A DNA stretch of 64,000 nucleotides, taken from Vaginella massiliensis. GTDB lineage: Bacteria; Bacteroidota; Bacteroidia; Flavobacteriales; Weeksellaceae. Where the stretch lies: positions 494,920 to 558,919 of the forward strand of contig NZ_LT593746.1 of the NCBI RefSeq assembly GCF_900089075.1, written 5' to 3'. Shown in pieces: positions 1-8,435 of the stretch; positions within the stretch are counted from its first letter, which is position 1, and every line of letters begins with the position of its first letter. Below the pieces are notes generated by a model. The model saw only the letters and a list, made by a program, of their open reading frames with translations. It made no database searches and was not told where the DNA came from. The position numbers and the translations under genes are program-made.

Positions 1-370
1 CGGTGGCAACCGTGAGCGGCATGCCGGCAACGGTATGCAATCTGTGCGGAACTCCTGCTATTTTTGCCGCCATCATTCCCAGCAAGCCTGCTTTGGGCGT
101 GTGGGTGTGAACGATTTGTGGTTTTTCTTTACGGAACAATTGTACGAGTTGGACAAGCGCTTTTAGGTCTTTGATGGGTGTTATCGAGCGTGTCATTTCT
201 ATTGCAATGGTTTTGATGCCTTCGTTTTTGGCAACATCGTCCAAAGCTTCGCCTGCGCTAGAAACGCCTATCACTTCGAAGCCATTGTTCGACATGAATT
301 TCAATTGTCCTTTCAACAATCCTTTTAGGGAAACCGGCACGGTGGTGATGCGGATGAGTTTAGGGGTCAT
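1..370 (-). CDS. Glycosyltransferase family 4, N-terminal part (cut by window edge)
   Basis: The visible 123 codons begin at ATG 368-370 and run off the left edge. The translation starts MTPKLIRITTVPVSLKGLL and contains VHTHTPKAGLLGMMAAK near residues 86-102, the classic donor-fold signature of PglA/CapM-like GT-B glycosyltransferases. The family transfers a sugar from a nucleotide-sugar donor to a lipid-linked acceptor at the cytoplasmic membrane. It is the last visible gene of the minus-strand polysaccharide operon, about 220 bases downstream of another GT4 gene. The C-terminal nucleotide-binding half is outside the window, so donor and linkage cannot be judged. Confidence 0.85.
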   Translation of the reverse strand, partial: MTPKLIRITTVPVSLKGLLKGQLKFMSNNGFEVIGVSSAGEALDDVAKNEGIKTIAIEMTRSITPIKDLKALVQLVQLFRKEKPQIVHTHTPKAGLLGMMAAKIAGVPHRLHTVAGMPLTVAT

Positions 371-592
371 TTCACTATAATGTTTCTGTTAATAAAAAAA
401 TCTGAGATGTACAAATGCTTTATCCAGTTTAATAGCCATAGAAATACGGTTTTATTCGTATTTTTTAGGGTTATAACCACAAAAAGTTTACGGAAATTAG
501 GTTACTTATAGGTATATCCCGAAAATTGTTTTCTAAATCTTTTGATGATTGGTTTTGCATTGTTGGTTGTTTTTATACTCTCTTTTGTGTTG

Positions 593-1654
593 CTACGACA
601 AAAAACCATGAATTTTTCTCATAAATTCTTCTATACCTCTACTGTTCAACTCTTTTTCAAACATCGCTCTATTGGTGGTTGTATCATCTGTCAACGATTT
701 AATAATTGCATTTGACAAGGCATTTGCATCATCGGGTTTGCATTTTTCAACACCTGGAATTTCTTGAATTCCACCTGCACAGAGCGTACTCACCACTTTG
801 TTGTTTTGCGACATCATTTGCAGCAGCACATTAGGAAACCCCTCTCTTCTAGAAGAAACGACACATACTTGCGCGTTTTTGAAATACGGATAAACATTGT
901 TTTGATGCCCTAACAATTTCACCTGATCGACCAAAGATAAATCGGCAATCAACTTTTCTAAAAAAGCCCTTTGTTCGCCTTCGCCTAAGATGAACAACTT
1001 CAAATTGGGCGAAAAACTCAAAACATCTTTAAAAGCATGAATGAGCACATCAACTCCTTTTTCGGGGATCAATCTTCCTGCCGTAACAATAAATTTTTCA
1101 TTAGAACCAATCGGCGTGTTCTGCGAAACATTTCCGGGGTATTTAAATGGGTTTGGAATGACGTGCACCTGAGTACGACCAGAGAGATAATGACAATGCT
1201 CTAAAAGAACTCTTTTCATTAAATCTGTCTGACAAATGACCAAGTCAATATTTCTGTATCCCAACTTATAAGCTAATTTATAACCGAATAATTTTTTACC
1301 TGTATATCGTCCAAACACAGAGGTTGACTCTCTTACGATTAGTTTTTTGGTTCTAAGAAGTTTTAAAGTTCTTAAAAAACCCAAGCCAGCATTCACCATC
1401 AGATGAGAAGAGTATACCTTATCGAAAGCAGCATTACAAATTGCCCTTAAAAATGTAAACGCATTTTTGTTGCAATAAACGACGTTTATTGTTTCGCTTA
1501 TTGATTGCCAAAAATCATTGGTTTTCGCACCCCAAATAATGATGGTGATGTTATTATTGCCGTGAGTGGCATAATATTCTGCAAATTGAAAAAGTACCTG
1601 CTCGGCGCCTCCAAGCTGATCGCTTATAGAAACTATTGCAATTCTATCGCTCAT
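593..1654 (-). CDS. Glycosyltransferase family 4
   Basis: This 353-residue protein has the two Rossmann-like halves of a GT-B enzyme. An N-terminal glycine-rich loop (SDQLGGAEQV, residues 11-20) marks the acceptor domain. The C-terminal half has GRLIPEKG (193-200) and SRREGFPNVLLQM (268-280), the usual nucleotide-sugar binding E-x7-E-type region, here with Q in place of the second acid. It probably adds one sugar to the lipid-linked repeat unit on the cytoplasmic face. It lies 12 bases downstream of the beta-helix gene in the same minus-strand operon. The donor sugar cannot be deduced; the locus as a whole predicts uronic acids and N-acetylated sugars. Confidence 0.88.
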   Translation of the reverse strand: MSDRIAIVSISDQLGGAEQVLFQFAEYYATHGNNNITIIIWGAKTNDFWQSISETINVVYCNKNAFTFLRAICNAAFDKVYSSHLMVNAGLGFLRTLKLLRTKKLIVRESTSVFGRYTGKKLFGYKLAYKLGYRNIDLVICQTDLMKRVLLEHCHYLSGRTQVHVIPNPFKYPGNVSQNTPIGSNEKFIVTAGRLIPEKGVDVLIHAFKDVLSFSPNLKLFILGEGEQRAFLEKLIADLSLVDQVKLLGHQNNVYPYFKNAQVCVVSSRREGFPNVLLQMMSQNNKVVSTLCAGGIQEIPGVEKCKPDDANALSNAIIKSLTDDTTTNRAMFEKELNSRGIEEFMRKIHGFLS

Positions 1655-1666
1655 TAGCCTTGTTGA

Positions 1667-2740
1667 TTATCGGGTTTTAAATTTTATGTTTCTCTGTTTA
1701 TTAGATATATATTGATAGTCTGTTGAACTTTTCCGCTTATTATTGTATAAAGTATTCAAATTATAAAAAATCAACTCAGGTAATAACCCCTTGCCGTCTT
1801 CATACGTAAATGACCCTTTGTTACGTGTCCAAAAAGCATTTTCAACCACTATTTGACCTTGAATTGGTTTTAATTGGTCAATATTTTGATAGGCATTATT
1901 GAAGCCAGCATATCTAAAGGCTTGAACCGAACCTTCGTCTTTATGATTTTTGATAGAAATTGAAATGCTTTGTGGCTTAATATCTATGAGTTTACGTAAA
2001 GAGATAAGGATAGCAAATACATTATTTTTAGTGATTAAGTTATTAATCTCAATATTATCAATAGTATCAAATCGTCCATTAGGCTCAATATCAAGTGCAG
2101 CTTGAGGGCTTTTACCTTTGGTATTTTCAATTGTAACATTATTTATTCTTAACCCTTTTGCAGTTGTAACAGATATACCATTTCGTCTTGCGCCAGCAAT
2201 GTAGCTATCGTTAATCGTGATATTTTTGTTAGTAGTTATTTTATTGGCATTGCTCTTTCCTAAGTATATGCCATCGCCCCAGGCATTATATAATTTTGCA
2301 TTTCGAATACTCACATTTTCTGACGACCTTATCGCGATACACATCCCCCATTCTCCAGTACGTGTCTTACCTTGAAAACGTTCTTGTCGTTCTGCATAAA
2401 TTGTAGGATTAATTACTTTAACGTTTCGGACGTTTTCGATATTCAAGACTTCATATGACCTCGTATTTGAAGGGGTTAAAATTAGCGCAGCGTTTTTCTG
2501 AAAAATAATTTCTGAGTTACTCTTCAATTTCAACCCTTTGTAATTGACTAAGATGGGAAAGTTTGGCATTAATAATTTATCATTTTCATTAATAGCCTTT
2601 TGCAAATATTCTGTATAATCTTTGTCTCCTTTGTTTGAATAATTTGCAGGCAAATACTTAGTTGCATCTACTTGACCAAATACAAATCCATTACTGATAA
2701 ACAGCAAAACAAACAAAAAACTACATCTTAATAGTTGCAT
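1667..2740 (-). CDS. Secreted right-handed beta-helix protein (pectate-lyase-like fold)
   Basis: The start MQLLRCSFLF at 2740 is preferred over in-frame ATGs at 2746 and 2773 because it begins a clean signal peptide ending SNGFVFGQ. It overlaps the end of the polymerase gene by 20 bases. The 357-residue product has tandem turns rich in N, I and V (for example VRNVKVINPTIYAE and NITINDSYIAGARRNGISV) typical of parallel beta-helices such as polysaccharide lyases, hydrolases and epimerases of pectate-lyase fold. In a polysaccharide operon it may trim, epimerise or bind the exported polymer in the periplasm. No specific catalytic set was recognised, so the activity is unknown. Confidence 0.75.
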   Translation of the reverse strand: MQLLRCSFLFVLLFISNGFVFGQVDATKYLPANYSNKGDKDYTEYLQKAINENDKLLMPNFPILVNYKGLKLKSNSEIIFQKNAALILTPSNTRSYEVLNIENVRNVKVINPTIYAERQERFQGKTRTGEWGMCIAIRSSENVSIRNAKLYNAWGDGIYLGKSNANKITTNKNITINDSYIAGARRNGISVTTAKGLRINNVTIENTKGKSPQAALDIEPNGRFDTIDNIEINNLITKNNVFAILISLRKLIDIKPQSISISIKNHKDEGSVQAFRYAGFNNAYQNIDQLKPIQGQIVVENAFWTRNKGSFTYEDGKGLLPELIFYNLNTLYNNKRKSSTDYQYISNKQRNIKFKTR

Positions 2741-3881
2741 TGTCATAACGTTTATAATTTGAATAATATGCAATACTGAATGTTAAAACAAAAAAGAAAT
2801 AATAATAATTAAGGACAAAAAAAGTGGAACTATTGGTAGATAGAGACAATAAACAGACTAAAGACATAATGGCAACAGACTGGTTTCTTTTATTTTTTAT
2901 TTTTAAAATAAACTTCACAAAGCATATCATTAAAACTATGAACAAAAAAGATCCTATATAGCCCAATCTCACTAATAATTCGATAAATCCATCATGGACA
3001 CCTAAAACAGTGTCTTCGGTTTCACTTTTTATTTTACCACCTTCAAACCCAGCACCGAACCAAACATTTCCTTCATTAAAGTCTTTTAAAGCTCGATCTT
3101 TTAAGATATCCCGACCATTATATCCCATATAGAACAAGTGCGAATCGGCACTGTTAGGTGTTATGTTAAATTCAGTAGCGAAATACTTAAAAACTTCTAT
3201 GGCTTTGTAAGATAGAAAAACACTTAGAAATATATAGCAAATAATCAGGAACGATTTTTTATTTGAAGCCTGTATTCTATTAAAATATAAAAAACCTAAT
3301 AAGCCTAAACCTAAAGCCAAGGCTGCGCTTCTTGAACCAAAGCTAATAAGTCCATAAATCACAAGAACCGATAATATTAAATAAAACCTTTTATTTCTTT
3401 TAATAAATAGAGAGAAGGGCAATATCATTACTAAATTGTGAGCCGTGATATTTGGATTACCCATTAAACCGGCAGATCTTGTTAAATTCCATTCATTAAA
3501 TGATACTAAAAACAAACCAAATAAAACCAATATAAAGGTAGATAAGCTTGTTAGATGCTTTGCTTTAATAGTAGGTGCAATTGCGTTGGAATATAAACTG
3601 TACATTATGTACAAAATCATAATGACAATTGATTGCAAAAACTTCAACAAACTTAGGTTTTTCTGAATGTACATCCCTTGAATTACAGAGTATAAAAATA
3701 TTATAATCAATAAGATGGAAATGGTATCAAATTTTGCTTTCTTCCAATTTGATAAGAAAAGGAATGTGATATGTAGTACAATTAACGGTACTCTTAAAGC
3801 CGGGATCCACTGTAACAGGAAAATAATTCCCATGGATACTATTAAGAAATTAATTAATTTGTTACCTCCTATTTTATTCAC
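2721..3881 (-). CDS. O-antigen/capsule polymerase or ligase (Wzy/WaaL type)
   Basis: The 386-residue membrane protein has about ten or more hydrophobic segments. Its large extracytoplasmic loop near residues 225-300 contains GRDILKDRALKDF, WFGAGFEGG and HDGFIELLVRLGYIG, which match the conserved loop of the O-antigen ligase/polymerase family. Such proteins join lipid-linked repeat units or attach the chain to lipid A core on the periplasmic side. The start shown is GTG at 3881; the next in-frame ATG (3833) would cut into the first membrane segment. Beside a Wzx flippase, a polymerase role is more likely than a ligase role, but sequence alone does not separate them. Confidence 0.8.
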   Translation of the reverse strand: MNKIGGNKLINFLIVSMGIIFLLQWIPALRVPLIVLHITFLFLSNWKKAKFDTISILLIIIFLYSVIQGMYIQKNLSLLKFLQSIVIMILYIMYSLYSNAIAPTIKAKHLTSLSTFILVLFGLFLVSFNEWNLTRSAGLMGNPNITAHNLVMILPFSLFIKRNKRFYLILSVLVIYGLISFGSRSAALALGLGLLGFLYFNRIQASNKKSFLIICYIFLSVFLSYKAIEVFKYFATEFNITPNSADSHLFYMGYNGRDILKDRALKDFNEGNVWFGAGFEGGKIKSETEDTVLGVHDGFIELLVRLGYIGSFLFIVLMICFVKFILKIKNKRNQSVAIMSLVCLLSLSTNSSTFFVLNYYYFFFVLTFSIAYYSNYKRYDNATIKM

Positions 3882-4034
3882 TTTTCTAGCGTTTAATTAC
3901 CTTTTTATTCAACTAATCTACCATAAAAAACTGAGGGTTGAATTTTACTTTATGAAAGTCTAAATCTTTATCCCTGTACCCTTCGCAGTTAACGTATGCC
4001 TTCATAGAAAACGCATAACAAATTTCAACACCCA

Positions 4035-5159
4035 TCATTTTCTAAGAAACTCTTTCAATGCTAACTCTTGCACCCAAACTTTGCCTTTTCTAAACTCGTA
4101 CTTGCCTTCGGCAATCCGTTCGTAATAACCCGCGACACCATCTACCACCAACTGTTCGCAAGTATCAACTCCTATAAAAATAGAACTTTCGATAATAAAA
4201 TATTGATTTAGTTTTTTGCTATACAATAAATCGGTAGCCAAAAAAGTTGTACCAAAAGCTTCTTTTACTTTGTAGGCTATTTCTAAGGCATCAAAAGGAA
4301 TCTCCTTTTTTTCTATATTACCTGCTCCTGAGGCTCTAAAGTCACCTTTATTTGGATAGCGATAATAACCGAAAAGTTTATCACCAACCACCATAATCCT
4401 TAAATCAAAAGTAGCATCATCGACAAACTCTTGAAAATAGACATAATTTTTTTGTCGTTGATAAGGAAAATAGGTTTTTCTTCCTTTGAAAGAAAACGCT
4501 TCGTTTATCAGTTTCAGGGCTTCTTCTTTGTTTGATAATTTATCAACTCCGTAAGAAGATGAACCTGTGGTTAACTTTGATATAATAGGAAACTTACACT
4601 TATTCACATAATCAATTGCATCTTTTTTAGAATGAGATACAAATGTTGGAATTTCCTGAAAACCAAAATGTTTATATAAATAATGAGCATTTATCTTATC
4701 CTCATACGTCCATACCTCATCAAAACTTGGCAGACACTTTTTCCCCATTAATTTGTCTAAGACATAGATTTTATTGGTTGCAATATCTTGTGTCGAGACA
4801 TCAGAACTTGTATGCCAAATAACTACATCATAGTTTTTTGCTTGTTCTTGCCAATCGCTCTTGTAGATATCGTAATATTCGTATTGTATGTTGTTGTTTT
4901 TGAGGAAGCGCTCGTATTTAGGATAATAAGACCGTTCTTTCACATATCCCTCGTAATCGTCCCCGTCTTTTACTAAACCTACTTTTATATTTTTATCAAT
5001 CGAATTATCTAGTAATACGACTTCGGCCTTATTGAGCTCTTCATCTAAACGATCGAGTGGAATTAAGTCGTTTGTCGTCTTAATTCTTCTTTTGATGTAA
5101 TATTTTTTGAGGAACGGTATCGAAAAAACAATATCTTTTATTTGGGTTCTGCTAAGCAT
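4035..5159 (-). CDS. ATP-grasp ligase, RimK-like
   Basis: The 374-residue protein has a flavodoxin-like N-terminal half and a C-terminal ATP-grasp fold. Visible features are the phosphate-binding stretch ISKLTTGSSSYGV (193-205, K195), QEFVDDATFDLRIMVVGDK (243-261), a loop with FRASG (274-278), TDLL (309-312) and the metal-binding acid in ESS (324-326). ATP-grasp ligases join a carboxylate to an amine through an acyl phosphate. It starts 5 bases after the opine-type dehydrogenase ends, so the two are probably co-translated. A role in attaching an amino acid to a polysaccharide carboxyl is inferred from context only. A 150-base gap separates it from the downstream polymerase gene. Confidence 0.8.
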   Translation of the reverse strand: MLSRTQIKDIVFSIPFLKKYYIKRRIKTTNDLIPLDRLDEELNKAEVVLLDNSIDKNIKVGLVKDGDDYEGYVKERSYYPKYERFLKNNNIQYEYYDIYKSDWQEQAKNYDVVIWHTSSDVSTQDIATNKIYVLDKLMGKKCLPSFDEVWTYEDKINAHYLYKHFGFQEIPTFVSHSKKDAIDYVNKCKFPIISKLTTGSSSYGVDKLSNKEEALKLINEAFSFKGRKTYFPYQRQKNYVYFQEFVDDATFDLRIMVVGDKLFGYYRYPNKGDFRASGAGNIEKKEIPFDALEIAYKVKEAFGTTFLATDLLYSKKLNQYFIIESSIFIGVDTCEQLVVDGVAGYYERIAEGKYEFRKGKVWVQELALKEFLRK

Positions 5160-5164
5160 TATTT

Positions 5165-6118
5165 TTATCTTTTTTGAAAATCATTAATTCTTTGATCTTT
5201 CACTATACCATTTTCTACAATTAAGGCGTTTTTTAATACCTCTGTAGGATTATCTTCTATTAAAAAGTCTATAGTTTTAGCAACTTCTTTACTCAAGCTT
5301 CTAGAGATTGTTTTATAAAAGATAGACGGCGTATGATCTACTGCATAATGCACCACACCGTCAACTTCATAAGTAGGGTTGTCCATTGTGGTTGGAATAC
5401 AAGTTTCTACCCCTCCATTTCGGTCGCAACTTACATCGATAATCAAAGCGCCTTTTTTCATACGCTTCAAATCTTCCTTATAAATAATGTGATCTGTTCT
5501 TTTTGTATCCCAAAGAATACAATTAACAACTACATCGAATTGATCTAATTCTTTCTGGAAAAGTTTTTCGGTTTTCCTATCATATACCGTTACATCTGCT
5601 CCCATAAAGGTAAGGATTTTCAATGCGCCTTTTCCGATATTTCCACGTCCAATGACAGCCACTTTGGTATCATATGGAAATAATCCATGTAAAGTATAGG
5701 CATGCATAATAGCGGCTTCACCTGCTATTTCATTGTTGCGCCAGAAGGTATGGCGTCCATCTTCAAACATATCTTCCCAGGCATATGCTGTCAACGAATT
5801 GTTGATCAGGATATCTGTAATATCTCTATTCTGCACCGCATGTACCCAGCCATAGATAGTTTGGTTTTTTAATTGAGGTAAATATGCGGCATCTCCAATT
5901 TTTCCGTCGCAAATGATGTCTTTCGAAAGCACCTCTTCTTGGCTCACCACGTTCACTCCCTCTGCAATGTAATCTTGGTCTGTGTAACCCAATACCTCGC
6001 CATAGCCAGTCTCTATAAACAGTTGGTTTTTGTTTTTTATGTTTTTTATGTCTGCTGGTATCAAACATCTTCTTTTCTCGTTATTTTTCTGACTTATCGG
6101 AAATCCTACTGTTTTCAT
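5165..6118 (-). CDS. Opine-type dehydrogenase of the alanine dehydrogenase family, like N5-(carboxyethyl)ornithine synthase
   Basis: At 317 residues this is close in length to N5-(carboxyethyl)ornithine synthase (about 313), which reductively condenses pyruvate with the side-chain amine of ornithine or lysine using NADPH. Features are the N-terminal KRR (15-17) of the AlaDH/PNT family, a Rossmann loop VIGRGNIGKGAL (155-166), DVSCDRNGGVET (228-239) and YAVDHTPSIF (258-267). It replaces the DQGG motif of true alanine dehydrogenase with CDRNGG. Its ATG overlaps the stop of the upstream ATP-grasp gene as TAATG (6118-6120), so translation is coupled. Carboxyethyl-lysine occurs amide-linked to uronic acids in some known O-antigens, which fits this locus. 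The exact amine substrate is inferred. Confidence 0.78.
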   Translation of the reverse strand: MKTVGFPISQKNNEKRRCLIPADIKNIKNKNQLFIETGYGEVLGYTDQDYIAEGVNVVSQEEVLSKDIICDGKIGDAAYLPQLKNQTIYGWVHAVQNRDITDILINNSLTAYAWEDMFEDGRHTFWRNNEIAGEAAIMHAYTLHGLFPYDTKVAVIGRGNIGKGALKILTFMGADVTVYDRKTEKLFQKELDQFDVVVNCILWDTKRTDHIIYKEDLKRMKKGALIIDVSCDRNGGVETCIPTTMDNPTYEVDGVVHYAVDHTPSIFYKTISRSLSKEVAKTIDFLIEDNPTEVLKNALIVENGIVKDQRINDFQKR

Positions 6119-7191
6119 TATTTGATATTTTTTATATGTTTTATTATTTCGTCTGTATATTCACCAAAAAAAGGTCTTCCCGCATATTGTGAAAAACGTA
6201 TTGTTTGACCACCTAAGTTAATTTCAATACACCTCCAGTTTCCACTATTATCTAAACACATATCTAAACTTATCAGACTGGCAAACACTAACTTTTCTGC
6301 AATATTAATGGAAGTCTGGATCAAGGAAGGATAATTTTCAATTATTATATTTTCAAACTGTACATTAGAATTGGGATGTTTAAAAAATCTTTGACCCAAT
6401 TTATTAATTGCGTAACTATTTAAAAAACCATTATTATCTATATTACAAACTAGACCTCCTGCAGTTTCATTATCTAGACTTCCATCTTTACCCATTCGTA
6501 ATGAAGCGTTCAAAACAACAATTTCATTATTAAAAGGTCTCCTTAATAAACAAACCCTAATCGTATTTATACTTTCTGAGTAAATTTTATTTAATGAATG
6601 ATGCTGCACTAATTTCTCTTGAACAACAACATTATTAAATTCTTTATTTTTGTCAATGATTTCATTTTTTGAATTTAAAAAATAGACATCTTTTCCTCCA
6701 TAACTATCTACATTTGGTTTATATACTATTGGAAAATTTATATCTAAAGCTTCTATATAAGCAATAATATCATCAATTTTATTTAACTGACTATCATAAT
6801 AGTTACCATTTATTTTATGGAAATAACAATTAGGGAAAATCCCCATACCAAACCATTTATTATATATACTCTTGTTTTCTAAAAAAGATATATTACTTAA
6901 ACTATTCAATTTTGGTTCTAAATACAAGGGAAAAAATTCTTCTGGTATTATTCTCTTATCAAATTTCCCTGAAAAACTTTTACATATTTCAGCTGTTTTT
7001 AAATTAGCATTTTTTGAAATTACACTCCAATAATCTTTGTACTCTTTAACTTCTTCTGGTGTTAATTCTATTTTTTTATATTCTCCATTATTCTCAATCG
7101 CAGAATGCCTTTTCTTAAAACTTAATTTTACACTTACTATAGTTTTATAGAATAATAGTTTTTTGAAGATTTTTTTTAACTTTTTTTTCAT
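6118..7191 (-). CDS. ATP-grasp protein of the sugar-transfer-associated type
   Basis: The 357-residue protein resembles the ATP-grasp family found in polysaccharide clusters (ATPgrasp_ST). It has a very basic N-terminus (KKKLKKIFKK), YKPNVDSYGGKDV (157-169, K158 and the glycine loop), VQEKLVQH (190-197), NTIRVCLLR (209-217), NETAGGLVCNID (241-252) and the metal-binding CIEINLGGQT (321-330, E323 and N325). The family is predicted to ligate small carboxylates or amino acids to sugars. Its ATG overlaps the flippase stop as ATGA, and its own stop overlaps the next ATG as TAATG. It has lower GC than its neighbours. It is a second, distinct ligase from the one at 4035-5159. Confidence 0.8.
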   Translation of the reverse strand: MKKKLKKIFKKLLFYKTIVSVKLSFKKRHSAIENNGEYKKIELTPEEVKEYKDYWSVISKNANLKTAEICKSFSGKFDKRIIPEEFFPLYLEPKLNSLSNISFLENKSIYNKWFGMGIFPNCYFHKINGNYYDSQLNKIDDIIAYIEALDINFPIVYKPNVDSYGGKDVYFLNSKNEIIDKNKEFNNVVVQEKLVQHHSLNKIYSESINTIRVCLLRRPFNNEIVVLNASLRMGKDGSLDNETAGGLVCNIDNNGFLNSYAINKLGQRFFKHPNSNVQFENIIIENYPSLIQTSINIAEKLVFASLISLDMCLDNSGNWRCIEINLGGQTIRFSQYAGRPFFGEYTDEIIKHIKNIK

Positions 7192-8435
7192 TTTAATGTA
7201 CGTGAATATTTTTTATAATATACAAAAGCTAAAGTGCCTAATAATATTTGGCTAAACATAATATTTAAAGCTCCTCCTACCATCCCCAAAAAATGAATCA
7301 TTGGGTAAGCAGATACAAAGCCAATCAAAGAACTAAAAATTGTAATACTCATTACAGTTTTATCGGCACGGTGTACTAATAAAAAATTAGTGGAATATAT
7401 ACTATAAATCCCTATAAATAAAATTCCAATACTTAATATTAATAGAACGGTAAAAGCTAAATCATCATGTATATTTAAAAAATAAAATAAAACGGGATGA
7501 CTAAGCAAAACCAATGCTATGACTAGCGCAAAACAGAGCATTGAAATTTTAGCAAACTTTTTAAAGTATTTTTTATTTCTATTTAAATATGGAAAAAACA
7601 CTCTAGATACAATTTGTATGAATACACTTTCTAGCATAATAATCTTTTTTATAGCATCAAATACTCCAATTGTATAAGTGTTTACTACAATTCCCATCAA
7701 AAAAATAGATGTATTATTGAATAATGTTGGCACAAATTGGTTGACAAAAACAGGAAAGTTGCTTTTGAACGTTTTAATTATATATTTTTTTTTGAGCCAA
7801 ATGAATTTCAGTTTATATTTTTTTATCAGCAAATACTGCCCCACCAGCCCAGCGCCAATATATCCTACACTATTGAGCAAAGCATATTTCCAATAATCTT
7901 CTGTGGTTCTGACCAATAAAAAAATACACGCTGTAAAAAAAACCTTAATCCCTACATTTAAGAAAGCGATATATTTCATTTTCTCGATACCCTGGAAAAA
8001 CCATTCAGGAAAAAGCATATAGCCAAAAAGCATCAATGCTGTACAAAAAAACACCGTTTTTTCTTCATAAAATGGCGGATATGCGAGTACAATAATCGCT
8101 ATGGCAATCCACGAAAAAAGTAGAATAATCGATTTTACGGTAAGAACTTTGCTGTAGATGATGTTCAATTTTTGAGGGCTATCTCTGAAAACCGCTACAT
8201 CTCTCGTTGCTGTAATTCTAAAACTATAATCGGTAATCGATGAGAAGTATGCAATAAGCGAAGCAGCCAAAACCACCACGCCGTATCTGTCGAACCCTAC
8301 CGTTTTTATCATATACGGCAAAACCACCAACGGCAAAATAAGGTTGATGACTTGCAAGGCTCCTAAAGAAAAAAAATTCTCTATCAGCGTTTTTGCATCT
8401 TTGTTTTTTAGTAGCTGTTTGATTTTATCCTTCAC
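7188..8435 (-). CDS. Wzx-type oligosaccharide flippase
   Basis: The 415-residue protein has about twelve hydrophobic segments and opens ENFFSLGALQVINLILPLVVLPYM (from residue 15), the usual N-terminus of the polysaccharide transporter (PST/MOP) superfamily. It moves undecaprenyl-linked repeat units across the inner membrane. The start is GTG at 8433-8435, sharing the bases of the epimerase stop (GTGA), so translational coupling is likely. The C-terminal third (GMVGGALNIMFSQILLG) is also typical. Together with the polymerase at 2721-3881 it marks a Wzx/Wzy-dependent assembly route. Confidence 0.9.
   Translation of the reverse strand: MKDKIKQLLKNKDAKTLIENFFSLGALQVINLILPLVVLPYMIKTVGFDRYGVVVLAASLIAYFSSITDYSFRITATRDVAVFRDSPQKLNIIYSKVLTVKSIILLFSWIAIAIIVLAYPPFYEEKTVFFCTALMLFGYMLFPEWFFQGIEKMKYIAFLNVGIKVFFTACIFLLVRTTEDYWKYALLNSVGYIGAGLVGQYLLIKKYKLKFIWLKKKYIIKTFKSNFPVFVNQFVPTLFNNTSIFLMGIVVNTYTIGVFDAIKKIIMLESVFIQIVSRVFFPYLNRNKKYFKKFAKISMLCFALVIALVLLSHPVLFYFLNIHDDLAFTVLLILSIGILFIGIYSIYSTNFLLVHRADKTVMSITIFSSLIGFVSAYPMIHFLGMVGGALNIMFSQILLGTLAFVYYKKYSRTLK

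Noticed and set aside
171-380. Small plus-strand gene at the left edge
   Set aside because: It is antisense to a clear glycosyltransferase frame and has no support of its own.
3855-3881. AGGAGGT within the start of the polymerase gene as a Shine-Dalgarno site
   Set aside because: No start codon lies at a suitable distance downstream of it.
5165-6118. Simple alanine dehydrogenase or PntA
   Set aside because: The DQGG motif is replaced by CDRNGG and the length fits the carboxyethyl-ornithine synthase group; the polysaccharide context also argues against it.
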